64,000 bases of DNA from the NCBI RefSeq assembly GCF_030285625.1, contig NZ_CP127294.1:5612001-5676000 (forward strand), in the 5' to 3' direction. The position numbers and the translations under genes are program-made. The stretch comes from Amycolatopsis sp. 2-15. Lineage in GTDB: Bacteria; Actinomycetota; Actinomycetes; Mycobacteriales; Pseudonocardiaceae. This document shows positions 1 through 7,511 of the stretch, piece after piece. Numbering within the stretch: position 1 is the stretch's first letter; each line of letters starts with the position of its first letter. The notes beneath the pieces were generated by a model. It saw only the letters and a list, made by a program, of their open reading frames with translations, was not told where the DNA came from and searched no databases.

Positions 1-744
1 GGCACGCTGTTCTTCCAGCTCATGCGCCGCCTGCCCGAGCGCGCGGCCGCGGTGCTGCGCGACGGCGTGGCAAAGCAGCTGCCGCCGTCCATCCCCGTCG
101 ACCCGCACTTCGTGCCCGACTACAACCCATGGGACCAGCGGCTGTGCCTGGTGCCCGACGCCGACCTGTTCCGCGCGCTGCGCAGCGGCAAGGCCGACGT
201 CGTCACCGACCACATCACCCGCTTCACCCCGGACGGCATTCGGCTCGAGTCCGGCCGCGAGCTGCCCGCCGACGTCATCGTCACCGCGACCGGCCTGCGG
301 ATGGTCGCGTTCGGGCAGGTCGCGTTGACCGTCGACGGTCGCGAAATCAACCCGGGCGAGCAGCTCGTCTACAAGGGCATGATGTTCGGCGGCATCCCCA
401 ATCTCGCGTGGTGCGTGGGCTACACCAACAACTCGTGGACGCTGCGCGCCGACCTGGCCTCGCAGTACGTCTGCCGGCTGATCTCGCACATGGACCGCCA
501 CGGCTACGTCGCCTGCGCCCCGGATCCGGGCCGCGCCCCGACCACGGGCCTGCGCCCGGTCGTCGACCTGATGTCGGGCTACATCAAACGCGCCACCTCG
601 GCCCTGCCGAAACAGGGCGGCCGCCGCCCGTGGGTGATGCGCCAGAACTACCTGCTGGACCTGGCCGACATGCGTCTCAACCGGCTCGACGACGGCGTGA
701 TGGCCTTCCGCCGGGCCGACGAACGCATCCCGGCGCCGGCCTGA
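1..744 (+). CDS. Flavin-containing monooxygenase (Baeyer-Villiger type), 3' part only
   Basis: The reading frame is open from base 1, so the gene starts before the window; 247 residues are visible up to the TGA at 742-744. The segment DYNPWDQRLCLVPDADLF followed by an ATG-type dinucleotide-domain motif (VTATGL, near residue 98) and a C-terminal substrate/NADP region is typical of NAD(P)H-dependent FAD monooxygenases of the Baeyer-Villiger/FMO family. The N-terminal Rossmann GxGxxG motif should lie upstream, outside the window. Such enzymes insert oxygen next to a ketone or oxidise soft heteroatoms; the substrate cannot be told from this fragment. It converges with the minus-strand L36 gene, and a strong hairpin separates the two. 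The family call is secure; the exact reaction is not. Confidence 0.85.
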   Translation, partial: GTLFFQLMRRLPERAAAVLRDGVAKQLPPSIPVDPHFVPDYNPWDQRLCLVPDADLFRALRSGKADVVTDHITRFTPDGIRLESGRELPADVIVTATGLRMVAFGQVALTVDGREINPGEQLVYKGMMFGGIPNLAWCVGYTNNSWTLRADLASQYVCRLISHMDRHGYVACAPDPGRAPTTGLRPVVDLMSGYIKRATSALPKQGGRRPWVMRQNYLLDLADMRLNRLDDGVMAFRRADERIPAPA

Positions 745-760
745 GCGCACGGTTGAGCCG

Positions 761-797
761 AAAAAAGGGCGCCACCCACCTTAGGTGGATGGCGCCC
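761..797 (-). terminator. Rho-independent terminator of rpmJ
   Basis: A 14-bp stem (767-780 paired with 784-797, one mismatch) with a 3-base loop is followed, in the minus-strand direction, by six T residues (AAAAAA at 761-766 on the plus strand). It lies just past the L36 stop codon. It probably also limits read-through from the converging monooxygenase gene, although there is no T-tract on that side. Confidence 0.85.
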
Positions 798-810
798 GAC
801 GCTGTGCAGC

Positions 811-933
811 TCAGCCCTGGCGAGCCTTGTTCCGCGGGTTGTCGCGGTTGATCACGAGGATCTTGCCGTGCCTGCGGATGACCTGCGCCCCCTGCTGGCG
901 AGCCAGCGACCTGACCGACGCGCGAACCTTCAT
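811..933 (-). CDS. rpmJ: 50S ribosomal protein L36, cysteine-free (zinc-independent) form
   Basis: A 40-residue protein beginning [10 protein letters not shown] and ending NPRNKARQG, which is the signature of bacterial L36. The zinc-binding CxxC...CxxxxH ribbon of the canonical 37-residue form is absent: there is no cysteine at all. It therefore belongs to the C-minus class that can replace the zinc form in the large subunit. The start is the ATG at 931-933, with an AGAGGACGGG ribosome-binding region just upstream. It lies 60 bases downstream of the VWA gene on the same strand and ends at a clear intrinsic terminator. In many bacteria C-minus paralogues are under Zur control, but I see no convincing Zur-type palindrome in the 60-base gap, so zinc regulation here is only a possibility. 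Confidence 0.93.
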   Translation of the reverse strand: MKVRASVRSLARQQGAQVIRRHGKILVINRDNPRNKARQG

Positions 934-993
934 GGTTACCCGTCCTCTCTTCGAAGTCTCGTTCTGTCTTCTTCAACCAGATGACCGGTCGGT

Positions 994-2163
994 TTAATCC
1001 CCGGTCGCAGTGGCGGCGCTCACCCACCGGCCGAGGTCCTCGCGGCGCAGGGCCGCGGCCATCAGCTCGGGGAACAGGTCCGGGGTGCACGCGAAGGCCG
1101 GCACACCGAGCTCGGCCAGCGCGGCGGCGTTCTCGTGGTCGTAGAACGGCGCGCCGGAGTCCGACAGCGCCAGCAGGGTCACGACCTGCACGCCCGAGCC
1201 CACCAGCTCGCCGACGCGGCGCAGCAGCTCGTCGCGCACGCCGCCCTCGTAGAGGTCGCTGATGAGCACCAGCAGCGTCTGCTCGGGGCGTTCGACCAGG
1301 CCCTGGCAGTAGGTGATGGCGCGGTTGATGTCGGTGCCGCCGCCGAGCTGAGTGCCGAAGAGGAGCTCGACGGGGTCGTCGAGGTGCTCGGTGAGGTCCA
1401 CCACCGCCGTGTCGAACGCGACGAACTTCGTGCTCAGCGCCCGAATGGACGCGAGCACGGCACCGAACAGGCCCGAGTACACCACCGACTCGGCCATCGA
1501 CCCCGACTGGTCCACGGCCAGGATCACCTCTCGCTGCACGCTGAGCTGACGCCGGCCGAAGCCGACCAGCCGCTCGGGCACGATGGTCTTCAGCTCGGGG
1601 GAGTAGTGCTTCAGGTTCGTGCGCACGGTGCGGGCCCAGTCGATGTCCGCGGCGCGCGGGCGCTGCGTGCGGGCGGCCCGGTCGAGCGCGCCGCGGATCG
1701 CCGCGCGCGTGGGCTCGGCCAGCCGCTCCTCGAGCTCGGCCACGACGGTGCGCACGACCGAGCGCGCCGTCTCCTTCGTCTCCTCGGGCAGCACGCCGTT
1801 GAGCGACAGCAGCGTGCCGACCAGGTGCACGTCGGGCTCGACCGCGCTGAGCAGCTCCGGCTCCATGAGCATGCGGGTGAGCCCGAGCCGGTCGACGGCG
1901 TCGCGCTGCATCACCTGCACGACCGAACCCGGGAAGTACCGCCGGATGTCGCCGAGCCAGCGGGCGACGCGTGGTGCCGACGAGCTCAGGGTCGCGCCGC
2001 GGCGGTCGCCTGAGCGGACGGGCTCGTCGCGCCGGTCGTAGAGGGCCGCGAGCACGGCGTCGAGACCACTGTCCTCTTCGGACAGTGAGCGGCCGGTGCC
2101 GTCCTCGCCGCCGCCGAGCACGAGGCGCCAGCGGCGCAGGCGGTCGGGGTCCGGGGTGGTCAT
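994..2163 (-). CDS. VWA-domain protein with MIDAS motif (MoxR partner)
   Basis: A 389-residue protein, last gene of the coupled operon. The C-terminal half holds a von Willebrand factor A fold: the metal-ion-dependent adhesion site DQSGS is at residues 218-222, followed by GGGTDI (about 275-280) and a third acidic position in LISDLYEGG. VWA proteins of this kind (CoxE-like) work with MoxR-type AAA+ ATPases, in known cases inserting metals or remodelling protein complexes; that role is inferred here from pairing with the ATPase two genes upstream. The N-terminal 200 residues are helical and unrecognised. The ATG start overlaps the TGA of the preceding gene (ATGA at 2160-2163), implying translational coupling. 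No signal peptide is visible, so the protein is probably cytosolic. Confidence 0.85.
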   Translation of the reverse strand: MTTPDPDRLRRWRLVLGGGEDGTGRSLSEEDSGLDAVLAALYDRRDEPVRSGDRRGATLSSSAPRVARWLGDIRRYFPGSVVQVMQRDAVDRLGLTRMLMEPELLSAVEPDVHLVGTLLSLNGVLPEETKETARSVVRTVVAELEERLAEPTRAAIRGALDRAARTQRPRAADIDWARTVRTNLKHYSPELKTIVPERLVGFGRRQLSVQREVILAVDQSGSMAESVVYSGLFGAVLASIRALSTKFVAFDTAVVDLTEHLDDPVELLFGTQLGGGTDINRAITYCQGLVERPEQTLLVLISDLYEGGVRDELLRRVGELVGSGVQVVTLLALSDSGAPFYDHENAAALAELGVPAFACTPDLFPELMAAALRREDLGRWVSAATATGD

Positions 2164-4340
2164 GACGCCGCTCCGAGAAGGGTCGCGAGCACGGGCAGGG
2201 CACTGCGGGCGCGGATCTCGTCCAGCTCGTCGGCGGCGAGGCGAGCCGTGGGGGCGCCGCCGGAGAGGGTGGCGGCGCGCTCGCCGATGGCGCGTTTCTC
2301 CGGGCCCGCGAAGGCGCCGAAAGTGCGGCGCAGCAAGGGCAGCACCTCGGTGAACACGTCGGACGGGATGGTGCCCAGCCAGGTGTCGACGACCCGCAGC
2401 ATGTGCTCGTCGTGGACCAGCAGGAGCGCGCCGCCGGCGAAGAAGCCCTCGACGTAGGCCGCACCCGCGGCCGGCTCGACACCAGGGGTGAGCGCGCGGC
2501 CGAGGCGCAGCTCGACCTCCGCGCTGTCGAACAGGTCGGCGTCGTGCAACAGCCGCACGATGCGGCCGGCCAGCAGCGGCGGCAGGGAGTCGCGGCCGGC
2601 GAGCTTGCCCAGGGCGGCGAGCCAGCGTTCGCGTGCCGCGTCGCCGAGGAGGGTGGTGGCTTCGTGGACGTTGTCGACCAGGTCGCAGAACTTCCTGGCC
2701 GCGTCGTCGTCGATGCCGTGGACCGCCGGCGGCAGTCCGGCGCACACGCGGGTGAGCAGGCGGTCCGCGACTTCCCGCAGCTGCGCGGTGTCGGTGCCGC
2801 GGACATCGCCGTAGCGGGTGGAGCGGGCCAGCGGGGGCAGCGAGGTCATCAGGTCGGCGACGTCGGTGTCGGCCGCGGCGCGGACGTCGAGTGCGGTGAG
2901 CACCTCCGGCAGCGCGTCGCCGAGGCCGCCGAGCAGGCAGCCCTCGACGGCCGTGGTGATGTCGGCGAGCGGCGGCTTGCCGGCCATCGCTTCGCGCACG
3001 CGGTTGGACGCCGCCGAGGCGACCGTGGTGCCGTGCACGGCGGCCGCGACGAGGTCGACCTCGAAGCCCGGCTCCCAGCACAGCGTCCAGGTCTCGCGGA
3101 AGGTGCCCTTGCTGCGCGTCGCCGAGATTTCCGGGCTGCCCCAAGGGATCTCGAGCAGGCGCAGCCGGTGCAGCAGCCGCGAGCGGTCGAGCCCGCCAGG
3201 CGTGCGCAGGTCGAGGTCGAGCTCGCGCGCGGTCGGCTCGCGCTTGAGTCGCAGCCGGCGCGCGGTCGCGATGAGGTCGGCGGCGAGCGGGGCCTGCGGC
3301 ACGGACTCCGGGACTTCGCCGAGGCGCTCGCCGACCACGAGCTTGCGCGTGACGAGGTCGGCCTGCACGTCATCACCCGAGCACAGCACCGAGCGCGTGG
3401 CGGCGTCGACTTCCGACAGCCCCGCCGAGGACCGGCCGCGCAGCGCCGCCAGTGTCTCGGCCAGCCGCACCGCCTCGATCACGTGCGCCGTCGAGACCGG
3501 CAGGTCCTCCTTGCGCAGCACCCCGGCCACAGCGGTGAGCCAGCGGGCGGTGACTTCGTCCGCCGTGGTGAACAGGTGGTGGTACCAGCCGGGCGAGCGC
3601 ACGCCCGCGCCGTAGCCGCTCGCCGTGGCGAGCCGGCCGTGGGTCCACGGCACCCACGTGCACACGACCTTGCGCTTCGGTAGTCCTTTGAGGACGGTCT
3701 GGTCGTGGCTCGCCGGCGGCAGCGGATCGGCCAGCGCCGGCACGTGCCACGCGCCGCACACCACGGCGATGCGTTCGAAGCCTTCCTTGCGCGTCTTGCG
3801 CAGCACGCCGCGCATGTACGCCTCGCGGCGCTGCTCGTGGATGTCCGCCGGGCGGTCGTCCTCGCGCAGCGCGGTCATCGCCTCCGCGATCACCTCGAAC
3901 GGCGACTCCCCGCCGCGCCGCGATTCCACGACGTCGTCCCACCACCGCTCGGGATCGTCGTACCCGCCCGCGGCCGCCAGCTCCGCCAGCGGGTCGGTGC
4001 GCGGCATCCGGTCCTCGTCGCCGAGCGCGAACTGGTGCGCGGCCGGCAGGTCGCAGAACCGCACCGGCACCCCGGCTTCCGCGGCGTAGCGCAGGGCCTG
4101 CCACTCGGGGCTGAACACCGCGAACGGCCAGAACGCCGCGCGCGACACGTCGTCGGCCGCGTACGCGAGCACCGCGACGGGCGGCCGCATGTCCTCGTCG
4201 GTCGCCAGGTCCACGAGCTGGTCGGCTTCGGGCGGGCCCTCGATGAGCACCACGTCGGGCTCCAGCTCGGCGAGCCTCGCGGCCACCGCCCGCGCCGAAC
4301 CCGGCCCGTGGTGCCGGATCCCGAGCAGGTGCGTGGTCAT
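2160..4340 (-). CDS. DUF5682 family protein with TraB/TIKI-like motifs
   Basis: A 726-residue protein. The N-terminus reads MTTHLLGIRHHGPGSAR, followed at about residue 30 by PDVVLIEGPPEAD. About 150 residues further on comes VVCGAWHVPAL. A histidine-containing GxRHHG, an acidic IEGP and a later GxxH recall the conserved motifs of the TraB/PrgY/TIKI and ChaN/EreA-like hydrolase superfamily. The superfamily link is my inference; the family name DUF5682 rests on recognition of the N-terminus and the gene order. The rest is long, helical and without motifs I can name. The start overlaps the MoxR stop by 4 bases (ATGA at 4337-4340) and its own stop overlaps the VWA start, so ATPase, this protein and VWA are made in close stoichiometry. 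No export signal is seen. Confidence 0.7.
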   Translation of the reverse strand: MTTHLLGIRHHGPGSARAVAARLAELEPDVVLIEGPPEADQLVDLATDEDMRPPVAVLAYAADDVSRAAFWPFAVFSPEWQALRYAAEAGVPVRFCDLPAAHQFALGDEDRMPRTDPLAELAAAGGYDDPERWWDDVVESRRGGESPFEVIAEAMTALREDDRPADIHEQRREAYMRGVLRKTRKEGFERIAVVCGAWHVPALADPLPPASHDQTVLKGLPKRKVVCTWVPWTHGRLATASGYGAGVRSPGWYHHLFTTADEVTARWLTAVAGVLRKEDLPVSTAHVIEAVRLAETLAALRGRSSAGLSEVDAATRSVLCSGDDVQADLVTRKLVVGERLGEVPESVPQAPLAADLIATARRLRLKREPTARELDLDLRTPGGLDRSRLLHRLRLLEIPWGSPEISATRSKGTFRETWTLCWEPGFEVDLVAAAVHGTTVASAASNRVREAMAGKPPLADITTAVEGCLLGGLGDALPEVLTALDVRAAADTDVADLMTSLPPLARSTRYGDVRGTDTAQLREVADRLLTRVCAGLPPAVHGIDDDAARKFCDLVDNVHEATTLLGDAARERWLAALGKLAGRDSLPPLLAGRIVRLLHDADLFDSAEVELRLGRALTPGVEPAAGAAYVEGFFAGGALLLVHDEHMLRVVDTWLGTIPSDVFTEVLPLLRRTFGAFAGPEKRAIGERAATLSGGAPTARLAADELDEIRARSALPVLATLLGAAS

Positions 4341-5422
4341 CCGCTGATCTCCTGCCCCGCGCGGTAGAAGTCGGCCCAGCCGTCGCGTTCGCGGACCACG
4401 GTCTCGAGGTACTCGATCCAGATCGCGCGGTCGGCGACCGGGTCCTTCACCACCGCGCCGTGGATGCCGGCCGCGACGTCCTGCGCCCGCAGCACGCCGT
4501 CGCCGAAGTGCGCGGCGAGCGCGAGCCCGCCGGTGAGCACGCTGATCGCCTCGGCCGTCGACAGGGTGCCCGACGGGGTCTTGACCGCCGTGCGCCCGTC
4601 TTCGGTGCGCCCGGCGCGCAGCTCGCGGAACACGGTGACGACGCGGCGGATCTCGGTCAGCTCGGCCGCTTCGGCCGGCAGCGCGAGCGAGGCGCCCAGC
4701 TGCGCGACCCGGCGGCTGACGATCTCCACCTCGGCCTCGGCGGTGTCCGGCAGCGGCAGCACCACCGTGTTGAACCGGCGGCGCAACGCGCTCGACAGCT
4801 CGTTCACGCCCTTGTCGCGGTTGTTGGCGGTGGCCACGAGCGTGAATCCCGGGCGGGCCTGCACCTCGGTGCCGAGCTCGGGCACGGGCAGGGTTTTCTC
4901 CGACAGGACGGTGATCAGCGAGTCCTGTACGTCGGCCGGGATGCGGGTGAGCTCTTCGAGCCGCGCGACCTTGCCGTCTCGCATCGCGCGCAGGATGGGG
5001 CTTTCCACGAGCGCCTGCTCGCTCGGGCCCTCGGCGATCAGGCGCGCGTAGTTCCAGCCGTAGCGGATCTGCTCTTCGGCCGTGCCCGCCGTGCCCTGGA
5101 CGAGCAGCGTGGAGTCGCCGCTGACGGCGGCCGCGAGGTGCTCCGACACCCAGGTCTTGGCGGTGCCGGGCACACCGAGCAGCAGCAGCGCGCGGTCGGT
5201 GGCGAGCGTGGCGACGGCGACCTCGATCAGCCGGCGCGGGCCGACGTACTTCGGGCTGATCTCGGTGCCGTCGGGCAGCGTGCCGCCCAGCAGGTACGTG
5301 ACCACGGCCCACGGCGACAGCAGCCACGAAGGCGGCTTCGCGCGGTCGTCGGCCGCGGCCAGCGCGGCCAGTTCACCGGCGTACTCCTGTTCGGCGTGGG
5401 GCCGGAGGACTGCGGACGTCAT
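4337..5422 (-). CDS. MoxR-type AAA+ ATPase
   Basis: A 361-residue ATPase. The Walker A is GVPGTAKT at about residues 83-90, the Walker B-like segment RLEELTR lies near 154-160, the sensor 1 asparagine is in ATANNRDKG (198-206) and an arginine-finger segment SALRRRF lies near 211-217. The length and the TAKT form of the P-loop fit MoxR/RavA relatives, which form hexamers that remodel partner proteins, often together with VWA proteins. The ATG at 5420-5422 overlaps the stop of the DUF5691 gene (ATGA). A longer reading frame continues upstream but runs into the neighbouring gene in another frame, so the coupled ATG is the sensible start. The partner VWA and DUF5682 genes follow immediately. Confidence 0.9.
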   Translation of the reverse strand: MTSAVLRPHAEQEYAGELAALAAADDRAKPPSWLLSPWAVVTYLLGGTLPDGTEISPKYVGPRRLIEVAVATLATDRALLLLGVPGTAKTWVSEHLAAAVSGDSTLLVQGTAGTAEEQIRYGWNYARLIAEGPSEQALVESPILRAMRDGKVARLEELTRIPADVQDSLITVLSEKTLPVPELGTEVQARPGFTLVATANNRDKGVNELSSALRRRFNTVVLPLPDTAEAEVEIVSRRVAQLGASLALPAEAAELTEIRRVVTVFRELRAGRTEDGRTAVKTPSGTLSTAEAISVLTGGLALAAHFGDGVLRAQDVAAGIHGAVVKDPVADRAIWIEYLETVVRERDGWADFYRAGQEISG

Positions 5423-6882
5423 GAGAGCTCCTCGTGCATTTCGCGGCGGAAAGTCAGGGTTTCGGCCACGGCGCGGTGCCATGAAGCGGCTGCGCCGGGC
5501 CACGGGGCGGCCTCGCCGGGCTGGGGGAGCGTCGCCAGGCGGTGGCGCAGGCAGCCGGACGGCACGGCCTTGGCGATGAGCGTGGCAGCGTGGGCCACGA
5601 GCCGGTGGTCCTGCTGCGCGGCGACCCAGTCGAGCAGCACCCGGCCCAGCTCCTCGGGCCACGGTTGCGGCAGGTCGAGGATCAGCCGCGTGAGCGCTTC
5701 GACCTTCAGGCCGCGCGCCAGCTTCGCGACGGTGGCGGCCTGCTTCTCCGGCGCCAGCACGCCGACGAGCGCCGCCGTGGCCCGGCCGCCGGGTTCGGCT
5801 TCGACGAGCGCCTGCGCCCAGGCCTCGTCGCGCTGCCGGATCGCGGCCGTGGCCCAGCTTTCGCGGACCACGGCGAGCGGGCAGCCCTCCACGAGCATGC
5901 CCACGAGGTCGCCCGGCGTGCCGAACTCCGCCCAGAACTCCAGGGGAGCGGCGGCGATGATCGCCCGCAGCCGCGCGGTGTCCTGCCCGGGCCCGTGGGG
6001 CACGCGGACGCCGTCGCGCACCAGTGTTTCGTCCGGCCCCGGCAGCGTGACCTGCAGGACGTCGGCCCGCAGCGACCGGCTGCGCACGGTGACGCACTCC
6101 CGCAGCCGCGCCGCCATCCGGTCACCGAGCCCGGTGCCGGGCAGCCCGCCGAGCAGCCGGACGGCCGTGTCGCGCACCGCCGCCGCGCGGTCGGCCAGCG
6201 CCGCGTCTAGGAACGGCTCGTCGTCCTGGGTGAGGTGGCGGCCCAGCAACGTGAGGAACATCGCGCGCAGGTCGGCGGGCTCGGTGCGCCACGTCGCCGT
6301 GAGCGCCGCGCGCGCCGCGGCGGGATCCTGCGCGAGCGCCCGCTCGAACCAAGCCTGGCGCCGCGCGGGAGTGCCGAACTGCCACGCGTCGTCGCTGTCG
6401 TCCTCGACCTCGGCGACCAGGAACGCCCAGTCGGGGTTGCGCTCGCCCAGCCACGCCCCGACCGGACCCGCCACCTCCGCGAGCGGCGCCCGCAACGACA
6501 CCCGCGCCCGCGCCGCGTCCGCCAGCGCCGGCAGCAGCTCCGGCCCCACCCGGAATCCTCGCCCGGCTGCCGTGCGCAGCCACTCTTCGAGGAGCTCGGG
6601 CCGGTTCGCGTGCAGCAACCGCGCCAGCCGCTCCCGCGCGAGCGGCGGGACGAACCTCCGGTCGTCGGGCTTGGCCGGCTCTTCCCGTCGCGCGTTGGCC
6701 ACGGGGAGCCGGCCCGCACGGCGGTAATTGGTGAGCAGCGCCGCGGTGACGAGAACGGCGTCGGCCTGGTCTTCCGCTTTGCCCACGATCTCCCGCACCT
6801 CGGCCGGCAGCCCGCCCACGTCGACACCCCGGCGGCGCGTGCCCAGCAACGCGGTGCCGACGAGGTCTTCCCACGCCTTCAT
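5419..6882 (-). CDS. DUF5691 family protein
   Basis: A 487-residue protein beginning MKAWEDLVGTALLGTRRRG, a characteristic DUF5691 opening. It is alanine- and leucine-rich with repeated helical segments (for example RLLHANRPELLEEWL, HLTQDDEPFLDAAL), suggesting an alpha-solenoid scaffold rather than an enzyme; no catalytic motif is evident. Its ATG overlaps the stop of the upstream repeat-containing reading frame, and its stop overlaps the MoxR start. DUF5691 proteins are known as neighbours of SWIM-domain and MoxR/VWA genes, as found here, but no biochemical function is established to my knowledge. Confidence 0.75.
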   Translation of the reverse strand: MKAWEDLVGTALLGTRRRGVDVGGLPAEVREIVGKAEDQADAVLVTAALLTNYRRAGRLPVANARREEPAKPDDRRFVPPLARERLARLLHANRPELLEEWLRTAAGRGFRVGPELLPALADAARARVSLRAPLAEVAGPVGAWLGERNPDWAFLVAEVEDDSDDAWQFGTPARRQAWFERALAQDPAAARAALTATWRTEPADLRAMFLTLLGRHLTQDDEPFLDAALADRAAAVRDTAVRLLGGLPGTGLGDRMAARLRECVTVRSRSLRADVLQVTLPGPDETLVRDGVRVPHGPGQDTARLRAIIAAAPLEFWAEFGTPGDLVGMLVEGCPLAVVRESWATAAIRQRDEAWAQALVEAEPGGRATAALVGVLAPEKQAATVAKLARGLKVEALTRLILDLPQPWPEELGRVLLDWVAAQQDHRLVAHAATLIAKAVPSGCLRHRLATLPQPGEAAPWPGAAASWHRAVAETLTFRREMHEELS

Positions 6883-7511
6883 CGGCGCACCACCGCCTCG
6901 GCCTTCCCGCCGGCGCCGGTGGCGACGTTCTGGCGAATCCTTGGCGCGGTCGACGTGCTCGAAGGGCCGGTCGCCGGTGCGGCGCGGGGGTGGGGGAGGT
7001 GCGTTCCCGAACCGGTGGCCGGCCTGGTCGACCGGATGGAATGTGCCGGGCACTGTTGTCCGGCTGCGTCTGCCGAACGGTGCGGGGTCTCGGATGGGCA
7101 GGTGGTTACGAGGTGTGGTGCCGGCCTGGATCGATTGGCCAAGCGCGTCGGCAATTGTTGCCCGGTCGTGCGTGCCGAACGGTCCCCAGCCTCGGCTGAG
7201 GGCCCGGTTGTGAGGTGTGGTGTCGGCGTGGGTTGGTTGGTGGGACGCGTCGAGGACTGGAGTCCGGTCGTGCCTGCCGGACGGTCTCCGGTGCCGGTCG
7301 GGCGGGTGGTTGCGAGGTGTGGTGCCGGTTTGGACCGTCTGGTCGAGCGCGCCGGGAACGGTCCGCCGGCGGCGACGTTCCGGCGAATCCTTGGCGCGGC
7401 CAGGGTCGCGCGGCGAAACGCCTGCGTCGCGGGCACAGCGTGCCGACGTGGCGCGGGCGTATTTCCGTGTGGTGCCAAGGGTTCCGGGGTCTCCATGAGG
7501 TTCGAGGTCAC
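6879..7511 (-). CDS. Low-complexity protein with 34-residue tandem repeats, coupled at both ends
   Basis: Not recognised as any family. The GTG at 7509-7511 overlaps the stop of the SWIM gene (GTGA), and its TGA at 6879-6881 overlaps the ATG of the DUF5691 gene, so this 210-residue frame fills the gap exactly and in phase. The product is rich in Pro, Thr, Ser, Ala and Arg with almost no hydrophobic core, so it is probably disordered. It contains about three and a half repeats of 34 residues with the pattern PAPHLxTTxP...DRSAxTTGQQ. These are encoded by 102-bp DNA repeats starting at 7018, 7120, 7222 and 7324. A motif APRIRxNVA occurs near both the N- and C-terminal parts. Third-position GC is visibly lower than in the neighbouring genes. 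It may be a real linker/scaffold protein, or a repeat element that has kept the frame open. Confidence 0.5.
   Translation of the reverse strand: MTSNLMETPEPLAPHGNTPAPRRHAVPATQAFRRATLAAPRIRRNVAAGGPFPARSTRRSKPAPHLATTRPTGTGDRPAGTTGLQSSTRPTNQPTPTPHLTTGPSAEAGDRSARTTGQQLPTRLANRSRPAPHLVTTCPSETPHRSADAAGQQCPAHSIRSTRPATGSGTHLPHPRAAPATGPSSTSTAPRIRQNVATGAGGKAEAVVRR
6921..6949. repeat. 29-bp direct repeat, copy 1
   Basis: GGCGACGTTCTGGCGAATCC continuing to 6949. It matches 7371-7399 at 28 of 29 positions in the same orientation, 450 bases apart. On the minus strand it encodes the PRIRQNVA motif near the C-terminus of the repeat protein. Confidence 0.85.
7018..7374. repeat. Tandem array of 102-bp units (about 3.5 copies)
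   Basis: Units start at 7018, 7120, 7222 and 7324 with an exact 102-base period; the fourth is partial. They are diverged but share the blocks GAGGTGTGGTG at unit ends and CCGGTCGTGCSTGCCG in the middle. The period is a multiple of three, so it gives 34-residue repeats in the minus-strand frame 6879-7511. Confidence 0.8.
7371..7399. repeat. 29-bp direct repeat, copy 2
   Basis: Second copy of the element at 6921-6949 with one C/T difference. It lies just outside the tandem array, so the two copies bracket the repeats. In the minus-strand protein it gives PRIRRNVA. Confidence 0.85.

Noticed and set aside
934..993. Zur box expected before the zinc-free L36 gene
   Set aside because: No palindrome resembling the TGAAAATGATTTTCA form is present in the 60-base gap.
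677..2806. Long minus-strand frame rich in Arg, Pro and Ala
   Set aside because: It is an off-frame shadow of the VWA and DUF5682 genes, typical of very high GC DNA; no domain is recognisable.
4460..6727. 755-residue plus-strand frame
   Set aside because: Antisense to MoxR and DUF5691 genes, both of which have clear motifs and coupled starts; the product has only low-complexity composition.
7018..7374. Tandem repeats considered as a CRISPR array
   Set aside because: The 102-bp units are diverged repeats without short identical direct repeats and unique spacers, and no cas gene is near.
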